A DNA stretch of 64,000 nucleotides from Candidatus Manganitrophus noduliformans. GTDB taxonomy: Bacteria; Nitrospirota; Nitrospiria; SBBL01; Manganitrophaceae. The stretch spans positions 434,001-498,000 of the forward strand of contig NZ_VTOW01000002.1 in assembly GCF_012184425.1 (NCBI RefSeq), read 5' to 3'. The first letter of the stretch is position 1; each line of letters starts with the position of its first letter. The notes beneath the pieces were generated by a model, which was given only the letters and a program-made list of their open reading frames with translations, was not told the DNA's origin and ran no database searches. Both the position numbers and the translations under genes were made by a program. Below, in pieces: positions 1 to 9,428 of the stretch.

Positions 1-477
1 GCAGCGCGCCTTAGCCTCGGAAGGGTTGGCTGCCTCTGTCAATAATGGAGTGGGCACCGGGTTTTTAAGGCGGTAGCGACCGAAGTTAATCTTGATTCTG
101 GCCACCCAGACCAAGGTTGACTCATCGAACGAAACACCAACATTCTGAGAGAAGGATGCGCCCCCTGAAAACATGGCCGTGTGCGCTTCCATCGACGCGG
201 AGATACCGACAGTACTGAGCAAGGAACGTCGGTCAGACACCTCGCTGACTTCCACCGAGCCGACGGCGATCCCGCTGGGGTCGATAGACTCGACACCCTC
301 GTGCGAAATGCAGACGGAAACGAACGGCACCGTAGGCGTACTGGGTTCGTAGCCAAAGCCCAAGCGAACAACTCCATTGGGATGGTAGTCGATAGAGCTT
401 TGGGCTAGTGCAGTATTGGACACTAGAAGCAGTAAACTGACATGAAGCAACACATCGGAAACACAGCTACGTCGCAT
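1..477 (-). CDS. Secreted protein of unknown function (3' end beyond left edge)
   Basis: An open frame reads leftwards from an ATG at 477 to the window edge without a stop, about 159 codons. A GGGAGG ribosome site sits a few bases upstream. The first residues form a convincing Sec signal: MRRSC, then a Leu/Val-rich core (LLHVSLLLLVS) and an Ala-rich cleavage region near NTALA|QSS. The mature part is Ser/Gly/Val-rich and probably beta-structured. I recognise no family. It lies next to decayed mobile-element pieces, so it may itself be accessory cargo. Confidence is good that it is a real exported protein and low on any role. Confidence 0.6.
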   Translation of the reverse strand, partial: MRRSCVSDVLLHVSLLLLVSNTALAQSSIDYHPNGVVRLGFGYEPSTPTVPFVSVCISHEGVESIDPSGIAVGSVEVSEVSDRRSLLSTVGISASMEAHTAMFSGGASFSQNVGVSFDESTLVWVARIKINFGRYRLKNPVPTPLLTEAANPSEAKARC

Positions 478-881
478 CGGCACCTCCCGCCTACTGATAG
501 GCTATTAGGCTAAAGCAATCCAACTCTCTGGCAACGTCGACCAGAGGCATGTCTCGTAAGGCTACCACCGCATTCTTCTTGGTCTTGCCGACCGACGAGT
601 TCCACGCACACAAGCGCACCAGCGCGACGGGGCGGCGTTTGTCAGAACGGTCTCCGACGCAGGTCTATACATTCGGGGCCACCTATGAAAAAATCTGTCC
701 AAGGGCAAAGCGCTACCGCCTCGGCCTGGGTCCATTTAGAATCTCTATGGAATAGAAGTCAATCACCTATATGCGCTCTTGGCCGCACGATAACGTCAGA
801 CACCGGCCGCGGCCGCGCTATCAGGTCTGAAGGGCCTTTCGATCTTTCGATCTAGAACATGGCGTCAGGGCGCTGGCCGAT
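478..881. other. Gene-free stretch
   Basis: Beyond the ribosome site of the leftward secreted-protein gene, I see no open frame with a ribosome site or recognisable protein here. There are short palindromes, such as TCAGAC...GTCTGA around a GC-rich centre near 795-830, but no clear integron attC site. Confidence 0.4.
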
Positions 882-974
882 TTATTCCTTCACCGGCATT
901 GCTTTAAACGGCTCTTTGTATTTAATCATGTGATAAATCGCTTTGAGCATGGCGCGAGCCACCTGCCGGGAAAC
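882..974 (-). pseudogene. IS110-like transposase C-terminal remnant
   Basis: Reading leftwards, the frame ends at a TAA at 882-884 and its last ~30 residues (QVARAMLKAIYHMIKYKEPF...) resemble the C-terminus of IS110/IS116 transposases, which commonly end in a motif like K-LRAIYxMLKxxEPY. Upstream the similarity stops and the frame runs into unrelated sequence, so only a C-terminal scrap remains. No terminal repeats are visible. This is recognition from memory of the family and needs a profile search. Confidence 0.35.
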
Positions 975-986
975 ATCGATGCCGTT

Positions 987-1070
987 TGCGCCGACAAAAA
1001 GATCAATGTCCCCGTTGTAATGACACGCGAAGAAGTCGCCGCTGTGATTTCGAGCATGGATGGAACGGCC
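987..1070 (+). pseudogene. Tyrosine recombinase (integron/phage integrase) fragment
   Basis: One forward frame gives INVPVVMTREEVAAVISSMD followed by GTA. This closely resembles the segment just before the catalytic domain of integron-type and phage tyrosine recombinases (consensus PVVLTxxEV..LL..L.GT). Neither the catalytic R..HxxR nor Tyr regions follow, so only about 28 codons survive. It abuts the transposase remnant on the opposite strand, which suggests repeated insertion and decay. Confidence 0.4.
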
Positions 1071-1089
1071 CCGCGAACGGATCAAATCC

Positions 1090-1713
1090 TTCGAGTGCGA
1101 TTCCCATCGTAAAATTAAAAACCCAAGGGCTTTTCAGAACCCTCGGATTCAAACGAGCGCCACAGAAACCTGCAGACTCAACTTCCCACCATCCCGTCCC
1201 CTCCCCCCGTAAAACATTCCTGGTTGGAGTGTACTGTTGTCTCCGGAAGGGAATCTATCACGACCTTGAAAAAGATGTCAATACGAAGTTTCAGGCGGCC
1301 TACTTAATCTGCGTACCCGGCGAGGTCTCTTCCAGGAATATTCCAAGGATTTCGTACAGCAGTACCGAAAGACATATGAAGTTCTGAAACAGCGGCATCT
1401 TTAGGCATGTAAAAGACGATCAAGGTCGTCAATCTTCAGCCATTTTTGTTTTGAGGAGTTCGACTGCTAATCGACCGAGGCCGGAATTTCATCGCATGAA
1501 GCGAGAGATAAATCACAGAAAAATGTAATCGGAACCAGAAAGGAAAAACAGAATGTTTCGCGAGTGACATTCGCCTCTAAACCCTAAAAGGGTCTCTCGG
1601 CCAGCATGCTCATTACAAATTGAAATCTACAATTTCCTTCAGTATACCAAGGTGAGACTTTCAGGAAGAAGTAGGGCTTTCAATATCGATAAAAGGAATC
1701 GGAATTTTGCAAT
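1090..1713. other. Gene-free stretch between mobile remnants and regulator gene
   Basis: Open frames here are short, have no good ribosome sites and match nothing I recognise. The only structure I note is a short palindrome (ACCCTAAAAGGGT near 1578). It separates the decayed left-edge mobile region from the two-component operon that ends at 1714. Confidence 0.4.
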
Positions 1714-3141
1714 TCACTCCACGTCCCCCGATTTCGTGAGATCATACCTGTTCAATAATCGGATGAAGTGGGTTCTGTTGAGGCCCAGGAGTCTTGCGGC
1801 CTCGGATTGATTGCCATCAGCCCTTTCGAGGGCGGATGTCAATAATGTCTTTTGATATTCCTGAACCAGTTTCTTGTACTTACCGACGGTCGCGAGAGTG
1901 ACTGTGTCCGGATCTATTTTCGATGCGTCCCCTGCCTCCTCCGGTCGCATCCCGCCCGCGAGTAAAAGATCGATATGCTTGGGCGCCAGATATTGTGACT
2001 GGCAGGTCATCAGCGCCCGATGGAGGGTCTTGGACAATTCCCGGACGTTTCCCGGCCAATCATAGGCGATCAGCTTATCCAGCGCTTGCGGGAGCACCTC
2101 GACCGCTCTCCCCGTTTGAGACCGGAATTGATCCAGGAGGTGACGGACCAACAGCGGGATATCTTCACGACGGTCCCGCAGAGGGGGCAATACAATCCGC
2201 ACCTCGTTCAAACGAAAATAGAGATCTTCCCGAAACCTCCCCGATTCGATCGCGGACCTGAAATCGATATTCGTCGAGGAGATGACCTGCGCACGGAGAA
2301 CAAGCTCCTCTCCTCCAAGCGGTCTGAATTTTCTCTCTTCCAGTACCCTCAGCAGCTTCGCCTGAAGCCCGATACTCATGTTCCCGATTTCATCCAGCAG
2401 GAATGTTCCTTCCTTCGCGGCTTCCAATTTTCCGATCAGCGACTCTCTGTTATGGAATCCGGGGTAATGTGCCTTCACCCCGAAAAGCTCACTTTCCAAG
2501 ATAGTTTCCGGAACCGACCCACAATCGATCGAGATAAACGGCGCGTTGGATCCTTTCCGCGCATGGATAGCCTGCGCGACGAGTTCCTTTCCGGTTCCGC
2601 TTTCTCCCAGAATCAACACCGTAGAACGGCTCCATGCGACCTTTTCGATCAGCGCGTAGACCTGATACATCTTGGGAGATTTTCCGACGATCACCCTGCC
2701 GGGACCGAAGGCAAATCCGTTATGAAGATCGATCTGGGTCTGAATCAGCTTTTCCAGGCGCATTCTCTTCAAAGCCTGATTGATTCTGAAGGGAAGGAGT
2801 TCATAGAGAGAATGATCTTTGACGATATAATCGACCGCTCCCAATTCGATCGCCTTGTTGATCATCGCACTGTCGCTCTGGGCGCTGATGGTAATGATCG
2901 AAAGATCGGACCGATCCTCCAACGCGCAGGAGATGAAGTCCAGGCCTCCCTGAGGTGTCCCGTCGAACGTCAGATCGAGAAGCACCAAGTCCGGTGGCCT
3001 CTCCTGAAGCGCGCGCAGCCCGGCCGAAGGCTCTTTCGCAACCTCGATCGCGTAACCGCTTGATCGAAGGGCGTCGCGGTAAAGTTTGGCGTAACGAGGA
3101 TCGTCCTCAACGATCAGAATCCGGCCGTTCTCCATGTTCAA
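1714..3141 (-). CDS. NtrC-family response regulator with aberrant sigma-54 contact loop
   Basis: The 475-residue protein has the NtrC layout. A receiver (~6-120) carries acidic pocket D13/D14, phosphoacceptor D56 (LVLLDLTFD) and K108. An AAA+ domain (~150-370) has Walker A GESGTGKE (179-186) and Walker B FLLDEIG (247-253). A Fis-type helix-turn-helix lies at the C-terminus (NQSEAARLLGLNRTHFIRLL). The loop that should read GAFTGA reads AHYPGF (~224-229), so classical sigma-54 contact is doubtful. Its start overlaps the 3' end of the hybrid kinase gene by 35 bases, implying translational coupling and a cognate pair. Its targets are unknown. Confidence 0.9.
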   Translation of the reverse strand: MNMENGRILIVEDDPRYAKLYRDALRSSGYAIEVAKEPSAGLRALQERPPDLVLLDLTFDGTPQGGLDFISCALEDRSDLSIITISAQSDSAMINKAIELGAVDYIVKDHSLYELLPFRINQALKRMRLEKLIQTQIDLHNGFAFGPGRVIVGKSPKMYQVYALIEKVAWSRSTVLILGESGTGKELVAQAIHARKGSNAPFISIDCGSVPETILESELFGVKAHYPGFHNRESLIGKLEAAKEGTFLLDEIGNMSIGLQAKLLRVLEERKFRPLGGEELVLRAQVISSTNIDFRSAIESGRFREDLYFRLNEVRIVLPPLRDRREDIPLLVRHLLDQFRSQTGRAVEVLPQALDKLIAYDWPGNVRELSKTLHRALMTCQSQYLAPKHIDLLLAGGMRPEEAGDASKIDPDTVTLATVGKYKKLVQEYQKTLLTSALERADGNQSEAARLLGLNRTHFIRLLNRYDLTKSGDVE

Positions 3142-6100
3142 TGACCTCTTTTTGATGATCGGTCTTCATCCGGCCGACCAGCGGGAGCCTCACGATCGCG
3201 GCCGTTCCGGCTCCCGGGATGGATGCCAACGATAATTCGCCTCCGTGATTGTTTTCAATCACCCTTTTCGCAGTCCAGAGTCCAAGACCGGTTCCGTGCG
3301 CCTTCGTCGTGATGAAGGGCTTGAAAAGATTTTTTCGGACAGTCTCGGGAATGCCGGCTCCTGAGTCGCGGATTTTGATTTCCACGCCTTCCCGACCGGC
3401 CATTGAAAGGATTACCTCCAACGTACCCCCGTCCGGCATCGCATCGAATGCGTTCGCGATAAGATTCGCGAATGCCATCCCGAGCTGGGCCTGGTCTCCT
3501 TGCACGCGGGGAATATTCTCGCCGTATCGCTTTACGATACGGTAGCTGGGTTTACTTATTTCTTCCGTCCGGTCCGAGATACAGGCTTCGACGACCTCGG
3601 CCAGGTCAACCCTGACCATTTTCGGCGGATCGATGTGGGCCCTTCGGAGCCCATGGAGGATTCCGGCGATGTCCTCAGCGGCTTCACTGATATGGGAAAG
3701 CCCCTCGTGCGCCTCTTCGGGATTTCCAGAAACAAATTCGGACCGGACGATCTTGACGTAGTTCTGGATCAGAGCAAGCGGAACCTTGATCGCGTGAACG
3801 AGCGTTCCGGACGAGCTGGCGATCAATTCCATTTCGATCAGGCGGGATCTCGCCGTCTCGAGGTCATTCCGGATGCGGTTGATTCGGAGCAGCATCGCGA
3901 CCCGCAACGACAGCTCTTTAAGATTGCAGGGCTTCGGAGCATAATCGTCGGCGCCCAACTCAAAGTCGAACGCCATCTCTCCGAGGTTATCGCGTGCCGT
4001 CACCATGATGATCGGAATGGACGCCGTGTTAAGATTATCCTTCAGCATCCGGCAAAGCTGCGGCCCGCTGAGGTTCGGCATGATCATATCGGTGATGATC
4101 AGATCCGGAACCTCCTCACGAATCCGTCGAAGCGCCTCCCTTCCGTTCGCCGCTGTTACAATACGGTATCCGTTGGCTTCGAAGAACGATTGAAGAACAT
4201 CCCGGTCGATCTCCGAATCGTCCGCGATCAGGAGGGTTTCACCCTGGCCCATGACCGCCCTGGGGAGGGACCCCTTCGTCCCATTCGTTAATTCCGTCCG
4301 TTTGCCGTTCGGATCGGCCGCTCTTCCGGTGGGTGGCGCCGGATCCGATTGAAGCGCTTCCGGCTGATTCTCCGGAAGGAAAATCGAAATCCGGGTCCCT
4401 TGACCGGCCTCGCTTTCCACATCGATCCGTCCCCGGTGGGCCTCGACAATCTCTTTCGTCAGTGCGAGTCCGAGGCCGCTCCCTTCGATGCCGCTGACCT
4501 GATCCCCTCTCCGGTACCTTGTGAAGAGGCTCCGGATCTCCTCCTGACTCATTCCCCGGCCGGTGTCTTCGACGACAACCTGGACCCCTCCTTCGGCCTT
4601 CGCGCAAGAGACCAGGATCGTGCCGTGATCTGTGTATTTGACCGCATTCGAGAGGAGGTTCGTCACGCATTGACGGATCCGCGACTTGTCCCCTTTCACC
4701 ATCGGAAGAGGTTCGTCCATCTGAACCGCCAGCTCCAGCCCCTTCGATGTGATCGCGCCCCCGGCCAGGTCCACGGCGAGACGGACGACGCTCTCTAATT
4801 CGATTTCGCGGAAGTCATATGTCATTACCCCCATCTCGATTTTGCTCAGATCGAGCAAATGATCGACGAGATCTTTCATGTCGAGCGCCGTCAGTCTGAT
4901 GTCTTCGATCAGTCGTCTTTGATTTTCCGGTGCCGCAGTCCCGTGGTGTGCCAGAATCCCCTCGGCGATGCTAGCCATGCCGAGGAGGGGTCCCCGCAGC
5001 TCATGGACCACGTCGGAAAGAAATTCGGTCTTCTGGCGGTCAAGATTCCGGACCTGTTCCAGAAGCAGGGAATTCGAAAAGGCGATCGTCGACGCCGCGC
5101 CGATCCGCGAGAGAAAGTCGACCTCCCTCCGGGAAAATCTTTTCATATTGCGCTTTCTTCCCAGGGCGATGGTGCCGAGAAGCTCCCCCTTCTGGATCAG
5201 AGGAAGACAGAGCGCAAAATGATGCTCTTTCAGCCACGCCGTTGCCGGAACCTCTTCCTCCTCCGGACGCGCGAACCGGGAAGATGCGATCTGAACAACC
5301 GATCCCTCCTGGAGCCTCTCCCAAACGACCAGCGGGACCGGCCCGATCTTCTCCATCGGTCCATTCCATTCGGCGGCCCGTCGCGGAGACTCGCTCCGGG
5401 AGTTGAGAAGCAATACCTCCGCCGACTCGACAGAGAGGACCCTCCCTACCTCTCTCAGTATCTTCTGCGACATCGGCTGAAGCTCTTGAAGGACCGCCAA
5501 TTCGGCGATGACCTGATCGAGCGTTTTTTGAAGGTCGTACTTGCGCCGGTCGAAGAGTTGATCGACAAAGGGCTGCGCGATGTACAGATAGAGCGCCGCG
5601 GCGAAGCTGATTCCTCCGATCCACATCCCCCATGTCGAGTCTGGATATTCTACCAACCAGGGCCTCAACCAGGCCGCGCCCCAGATCAGGGCGACGAGGG
5701 GAACCGACGAGACGATCAACCAGCTCGCCGTTTTGTGGACGACGGTCTCGATATCGAATGCCCGATGGCGGATCACGAGATGAATGAAGATCCCCATCGT
5801 GATCAGGCTCCCGCCGGCATTCAGAAAGACAAACCATTTCTCCGAAGCCCCTTCCTCATGAATCTGAATCAGCAGCCAAATACTGATCCAGAAGAGGGCC
5901 CCCCGGAGACCCACCCACCGGGCGAGGGTTCTGACGATCCGTTTATCGAGAGAGGGGATTTCCTCGGAACGGCAGATCCGGTATTGAAACGCGATGATCG
6001 CCAGAACAAAACACTGGCCCGCAAAAACATAGAGATCGAAGATCAGAGAGAACGCCGACTTGAAAAAGAGCTCCGAATAGCGTCGGACGACGAGCGTATC

Positions 6101-6469
6101 GGAGTACAATGGCGCGGACAGAGAAATTGCGGAGATCACAAAGCCCAACACGGAAAAAGGAAGTATCGCCCTCCGAAACTTCGCGTAAGCCTGTGGAAGG
6201 ACGGCAGCCACGACCACGGAGAGGGAGACGATCAGACCGATCAATCCCTGAAAGAGATTCAGCCAGGGAACGGGGGGCACCCCTGAATCGAGATCCCGCT
6301 CAATCAGCAGCAGGATGACGAGATAGCCGGACGTGAAAAAGCTGCCGAGGGAGAGGGCGGCATGCGGCCCTTTTGGACGGCGGTGCTTGAAGATCAAAAC
6401 CGCCGTGGAGAAGGAGACTACGGTCGCAAATGCGAGAAACCCATACTTCAACCCAATCATGCAGGGCAC
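3107..6469 (-). CDS. Hybrid sensor kinase: membrane domain, GAF, kinase 1, receiver, kinase 2
   Basis: The ~1120-residue protein begins with several hydrophobic helices (~5-300), resembling the N-terminal 7TM region of some histidine kinases. A GAF-like domain follows (~310-475), then HisKA with H489 (SDVVHELRGPL), and a HATPase with N-box NLLSNAVKYT and G-boxes DTGRGM and GSGLGLAL (to ~700). A receiver (~745-860) has D794 (ITDMIMP). A second kinase module follows, with H-box HAIKVPL (H892) and a HATPase (NLIANAFDAM, DSGAGI, GTGLGLW). Two complete transmitters around one receiver are unusual. The first possible start is GTG 6469; ATG 6460 is an equally good choice. It is coupled to the NtrC-like regulator downstream. 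Confidence 0.9.
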   Translation of the reverse strand: MPCMIGLKYGFLAFATVVSFSTAVLIFKHRRPKGPHAALSLGSFFTSGYLVILLLIERDLDSGVPPVPWLNLFQGLIGLIVSLSVVVAAVLPQAYAKFRRAILPFSVLGFVISAISLSAPLYSDTLVVRRYSELFFKSAFSLIFDLYVFAGQCFVLAIIAFQYRICRSEEIPSLDKRIVRTLARWVGLRGALFWISIWLLIQIHEEGASEKWFVFLNAGGSLITMGIFIHLVIRHRAFDIETVVHKTASWLIVSSVPLVALIWGAAWLRPWLVEYPDSTWGMWIGGISFAAALYLYIAQPFVDQLFDRRKYDLQKTLDQVIAELAVLQELQPMSQKILREVGRVLSVESAEVLLLNSRSESPRRAAEWNGPMEKIGPVPLVVWERLQEGSVVQIASSRFARPEEEEVPATAWLKEHHFALCLPLIQKGELLGTIALGRKRNMKRFSRREVDFLSRIGAASTIAFSNSLLLEQVRNLDRQKTEFLSDVVHELRGPLLGMASIAEGILAHHGTAAPENQRRLIEDIRLTALDMKDLVDHLLDLSKIEMGVMTYDFREIELESVVRLAVDLAGGAITSKGLELAVQMDEPLPMVKGDKSRIRQCVTNLLSNAVKYTDHGTILVSCAKAEGGVQVVVEDTGRGMSQEEIRSLFTRYRRGDQVSGIEGSGLGLALTKEIVEAHRGRIDVESEAGQGTRISIFLPENQPEALQSDPAPPTGRAADPNGKRTELTNGTKGSLPRAVMGQGETLLIADDSEIDRDVLQSFFEANGYRIVTAANGREALRRIREEVPDLIITDMIMPNLSGPQLCRMLKDNLNTASIPIIMVTARDNLGEMAFDFELGADDYAPKPCNLKELSLRVAMLLRINRIRNDLETARSRLIEMELIASSSGTLVHAIKVPLALIQNYVKIVRSEFVSGNPEEAHEGLSHISEAAEDIAGILHGLRRAHIDPPKMVRVDLAEVVEACISDRTEEISKPSYRIVKRYGENIPRVQGDQAQLGMAFANLIANAFDAMPDGGTLEVILSMAGREGVEIKIRDSGAGIPETVRKNLFKPFITTKAHGTGLGLWTAKRVIENNHGGELSLASIPGAGTAAIVRLPLVGRMKTDHQKEVIEHGERPDSDR

Positions 6470-6508
6470 CCTGACGTTTAAATACCGATCTCTTCAGAGG
6501 TGAATCGC

Positions 6509-7684
6509 TCAGATCTTCCCCTTTTCGCGCAATTCTGCCAACGGATAGAGGTTATCCCGCCACATGATTCCACCCCGTTTTTTCGCCATGTAAATAGAAC
6601 GCATCACACAGTAGAAGATTGACATTGCATTGAGCGGAACGGAGAGGGCCGCCGTCATTGGAACGCCGGTAAGCCGCCCCATGTACCTGAAAATGGCAAG
6701 TTGCGCCGCAATGGCCGCCGCGAACGAAATCTCTTGAAATCCTGACGCGAAGAATATCCCAATGTACGGGGCGAAAAACGCGATAAAGGCGCAAGCCGAC
6801 GCAAAAAATGCGGTCGGGAGGCTGTAATTGAAAGCAGTGAAGAGATTCTTCTCCAGAGCGCGGGCCGCCTCGGGAACATTCTTATACCAGGGCACGGAGA
6901 TCATTCCGTTCCCGAAGAGCATCATCTGTCTGAAATGGTTCAGCTTGACCAGCTTCCCAAGCTTCAGGTCGTCGCCCGTGCAGAGGGCGATCTCTAGATG
7001 TCCTCCGATCTGGCGGTAGACCGATGTCTTCACGAGGTTGAAGGCCCCGATGCCGGCCGTTGCGCTGCTTTCCGGAGAGAGTATCTTGTGGGGCCGGAAA
7101 TAAAGGAGGAGACTCGCCGCAAAGATGCTCAGCAATCCTTTCGATGCCCAGGTGCCCCCCTTGGAATCCGGAGTACAGGTGATATGATCCAGGCGGTGAG
7201 TTTCCAAAAATACGACCGCTTTCCGAATGGCCTTCGGATGAAAGGTCACATCGGCATCGGTGAAAAGGAGCCACTCCGATTTCATATCGGACGCGCCAAG
7301 GTGCAGAGCATGCGTCTTCCCAAGCCAGCCCTCCGGCAACTCGGTCACATGATGAACCTTCAGGGAAGGATAATGGTTATTGAGGTCCGCCAGGATCTCG
7401 GCTGTTCTGTCGGTGGACCGATCGTTGACCACGACGACATTTAGATTCGGATAATCGCTCCCGAACCAGGATCGGACGGCGCCCTCGATCGACCGCTCTT
7501 CATTCCTTGCAGCAGCCACGACGGTAACCCGCGGCCATCGGCTTGAATTCCTTGATTCAGCCACGTCCAGAAACACATCGGGCTGGTTTCTTAGATAAGG
7601 AACCGCCGACCGGATCTGCCAAAGAAGGATCAGCGCGTAAGACCAGATGCCGACGACTACTGTGGCCAGGATTGTCCACACCAT
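6509..7684 (-). CDS. Membrane-associated family 2 glycosyltransferase
   Basis: This is a GT-A fold transferase with an N-terminal membrane helix (WTILATVVVGIWSYALILL), then VTVVAAARNEERSI, the nucleotide-sugar Asp region VVVNDRSTDRT, the metal-binding motif FTDADV and an acceptor motif TGDDLKLG. Two or more hydrophobic helices follow near the C-terminus (~290-370). It resembles the HpnB/CrtQ-like branch of GT2 enzymes, but the substrate cannot be read from sequence. I take the start at ATG 7684 because GGAG lies six bases upstream; a longer TTG-initiated frame to 7729 lacks support. It follows the FadL gene by 47 bases and is probably in the same operon. Confidence 0.85.
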   Translation of the reverse strand: MVWTILATVVVGIWSYALILLWQIRSAVPYLRNQPDVFLDVAESRNSSRWPRVTVVAAARNEERSIEGAVRSWFGSDYPNLNVVVVNDRSTDRTAEILADLNNHYPSLKVHHVTELPEGWLGKTHALHLGASDMKSEWLLFTDADVTFHPKAIRKAVVFLETHRLDHITCTPDSKGGTWASKGLLSIFAASLLLYFRPHKILSPESSATAGIGAFNLVKTSVYRQIGGHLEIALCTGDDLKLGKLVKLNHFRQMMLFGNGMISVPWYKNVPEAARALEKNLFTAFNYSLPTAFFASACAFIAFFAPYIGIFFASGFQEISFAAAIAAQLAIFRYMGRLTGVPMTAALSVPLNAMSIFYCVMRSIYMAKKRGGIMWRDNLYPLAELREKGKI

Positions 7685-7731
7685 GACATGCTCCGTTTCT
7701 TCCACTCGTGATGATAATCGCGAAGGCAACG

Positions 7732-8973
7732 TCAGAATGAATAGGTGACTGAAACTCCGCCTCCGATGGTCTGGGATTGGTATGTTCCCCGGTGTTCCGG
7801 CATTCGCGGCAAGGAATTGTTGACCTTGCGCGGCGCACCATAGTTATATGCTAAAAAGCCGTCGAGATTCCAGCTTCCCTTTTTATATCCATAACCGACC
7901 GTGAAGGTATGGTTGTCCACATCCGGCAGGATCGGGCTCATTCCTGAATTTCTGGAAGCGCTTGGGTCGAAGGCGTATCCTGCCCGCCATTGGGAGGTGT
8001 CGCTGATCCGGTACAGGGTACCGACACGATAGGTCCATGTACTTTTCAGCCGATACGGAATCGACGTGTCGCGGACTACGGCGGTCGTCCGTTCGAATTC
8101 GATCTTCTGTTCTTCCAATTCATTCCAATCGACCCACTGGACGTCCACCTCCGCGACCCAATCGGGACTAAATCGCCAGGCTGCGCCGACCACCGCTGAC
8201 TGTGGAACCGTCAAGCTCGTGTCCGCACCCCCGTTCGGGAACAGCGGGGTCAACGGAGCGGGCACAGAGTAACTCGCATGACCGTCATATGAGATTTTCA
8301 TCGGCGTGGTATAGACCGCCCCGATGCCGAATCTGGGCCCGAAATCATGATGAACACCCAAGATACCGTATGCCCCATATCCCTCCGCCGTCAGGCGAGC
8401 GGACCCTTCGCCCGGGAGAGTGAAGGGGGTCAAATCAATCCGATTTTCCAGCTCGATCGTAGATCGCGCCATCCCGACGCTTAAACCAACAGCAGTGCGA
8501 TCTGAAATCCTCACTCCGGCCGAAAGAGCGAAATTGACTTGTTTGAACTCCGATGAGGTCACCAGGAACCGACCTTCCCAATCATTTGGATAATCGATGC
8601 GGTTCCCCATGGAGGAATACAGACCCGCTCCCAGAGTCATTTTGTTGCTGATTTGATAGGAATAGAAGGCATAAGGAACGAGTGGTGTCGATGAAACTTC
8701 GATGTTCTCTCCACTCAAGTCGCTGTCGAACCGGAGAACAGATCTCCCGGCTGAGACGCCGACCTCCGCATTAGCGCCGTCGAGTACCTCCAACCGACTG
8801 GGATTATAGAACACAGCGGCGGGAGTGTCGACTGTAGCGACCACTGCGTTCCCTTGCGCTTGTTCCTTCGCCCCATGATCGTAGATGGCAAATCCCGACG
8901 CCCACACCTGATCGAAAAACGAAAGCGCTGTTACGACTGCTAAAGCGCACGAAAGCAATCTTGATTGGAGCAT
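7732..8973 (-). CDS. fadL: FadL/OmpP1-family outer membrane transport protein
   Basis: The 413-residue precursor has a signal peptide ending at VWA|SGF. The mature N-terminus, SGFAIYDHGAKEQAQGNA, matches the FadL signature (the hatch/N-terminal SGFxIxxxGAxxxGxG region). An NPA-like motif (AAVFYNPSRLE) follows. The remainder alternates like a beta barrel and ends in an aromatic residue (VTYSF), as outer-membrane barrels do. FadL proteins take up long-chain fatty acids or other hydrophobics. The start is ATG 8973, with GGGGGAGG eight bases upstream; a TATGAT -10-like box lies about 65 bases upstream. It leads the pair with the glycosyltransferase. Confidence 0.88.
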   Translation of the reverse strand: MLQSRLLSCALAVVTALSFFDQVWASGFAIYDHGAKEQAQGNAVVATVDTPAAVFYNPSRLEVLDGANAEVGVSAGRSVLRFDSDLSGENIEVSSTPLVPYAFYSYQISNKMTLGAGLYSSMGNRIDYPNDWEGRFLVTSSEFKQVNFALSAGVRISDRTAVGLSVGMARSTIELENRIDLTPFTLPGEGSARLTAEGYGAYGILGVHHDFGPRFGIGAVYTTPMKISYDGHASYSVPAPLTPLFPNGGADTSLTVPQSAVVGAAWRFSPDWVAEVDVQWVDWNELEEQKIEFERTTAVVRDTSIPYRLKSTWTYRVGTLYRISDTSQWRAGYAFDPSASRNSGMSPILPDVDNHTFTVGYGYKKGSWNLDGFLAYNYGAPRKVNNSLPRMPEHRGTYQSQTIGGGVSVTYSF

Positions 8974-9428
8974 TTCAATATCCTCCCCCAAAGGAATAGA
9001 CTCCTTATTACTATTAGCGATGATTGAAATAGCAACGATCATACCAATTGGGGAGACCTGACATTTATGCGCTCGTTTAAGACCTATACGCTGGGTAAAC
9101 ATTTGATTCCATTTATTTTTGTTTCACTCCGAGCGACTCGGCGAAGAAATCTTGATATGGATCAGGAGGGATGATCGACACCGTGCAAGCGTATCCAAAC
9201 AGCGACACCCTGTTACAGTTCAGCGACACAATGGTTAATCCAGCAGGCATGTTACAAGCTTTCCTGAAACGGTAAAGATGAATGGCCTTGGGGTTAGTGA
9301 ACGTAACGGGAAACAACTTGTCGCAGCAGGTCTACTTTTTAATTGCATATCCTAAATCGGAACAGTAGAATACCTTCGATTTTTATTCCAGAACACATTC
9401 TCACCGTTTCAAATTGAAGGATTAATGT
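8974..9428. other. Intergenic region between divergent genes
   Basis: Two short leftward open frames here (near 9113-9316 and 9339-9530) have neither ribosome sites nor protein-like composition, so I do not call them. The stretch must hold the promoters of fadL (leftward) and of the small-protein gene at 9429 (rightward). Confidence 0.4.

Noticed and set aside
790-835. Possible integron attC site near the integrase remnant
   Set aside because: There is a short TCAGAC/GTCTGA inverted repeat but no GTTRRRY/RYYYAAC core pair, so it does not qualify.
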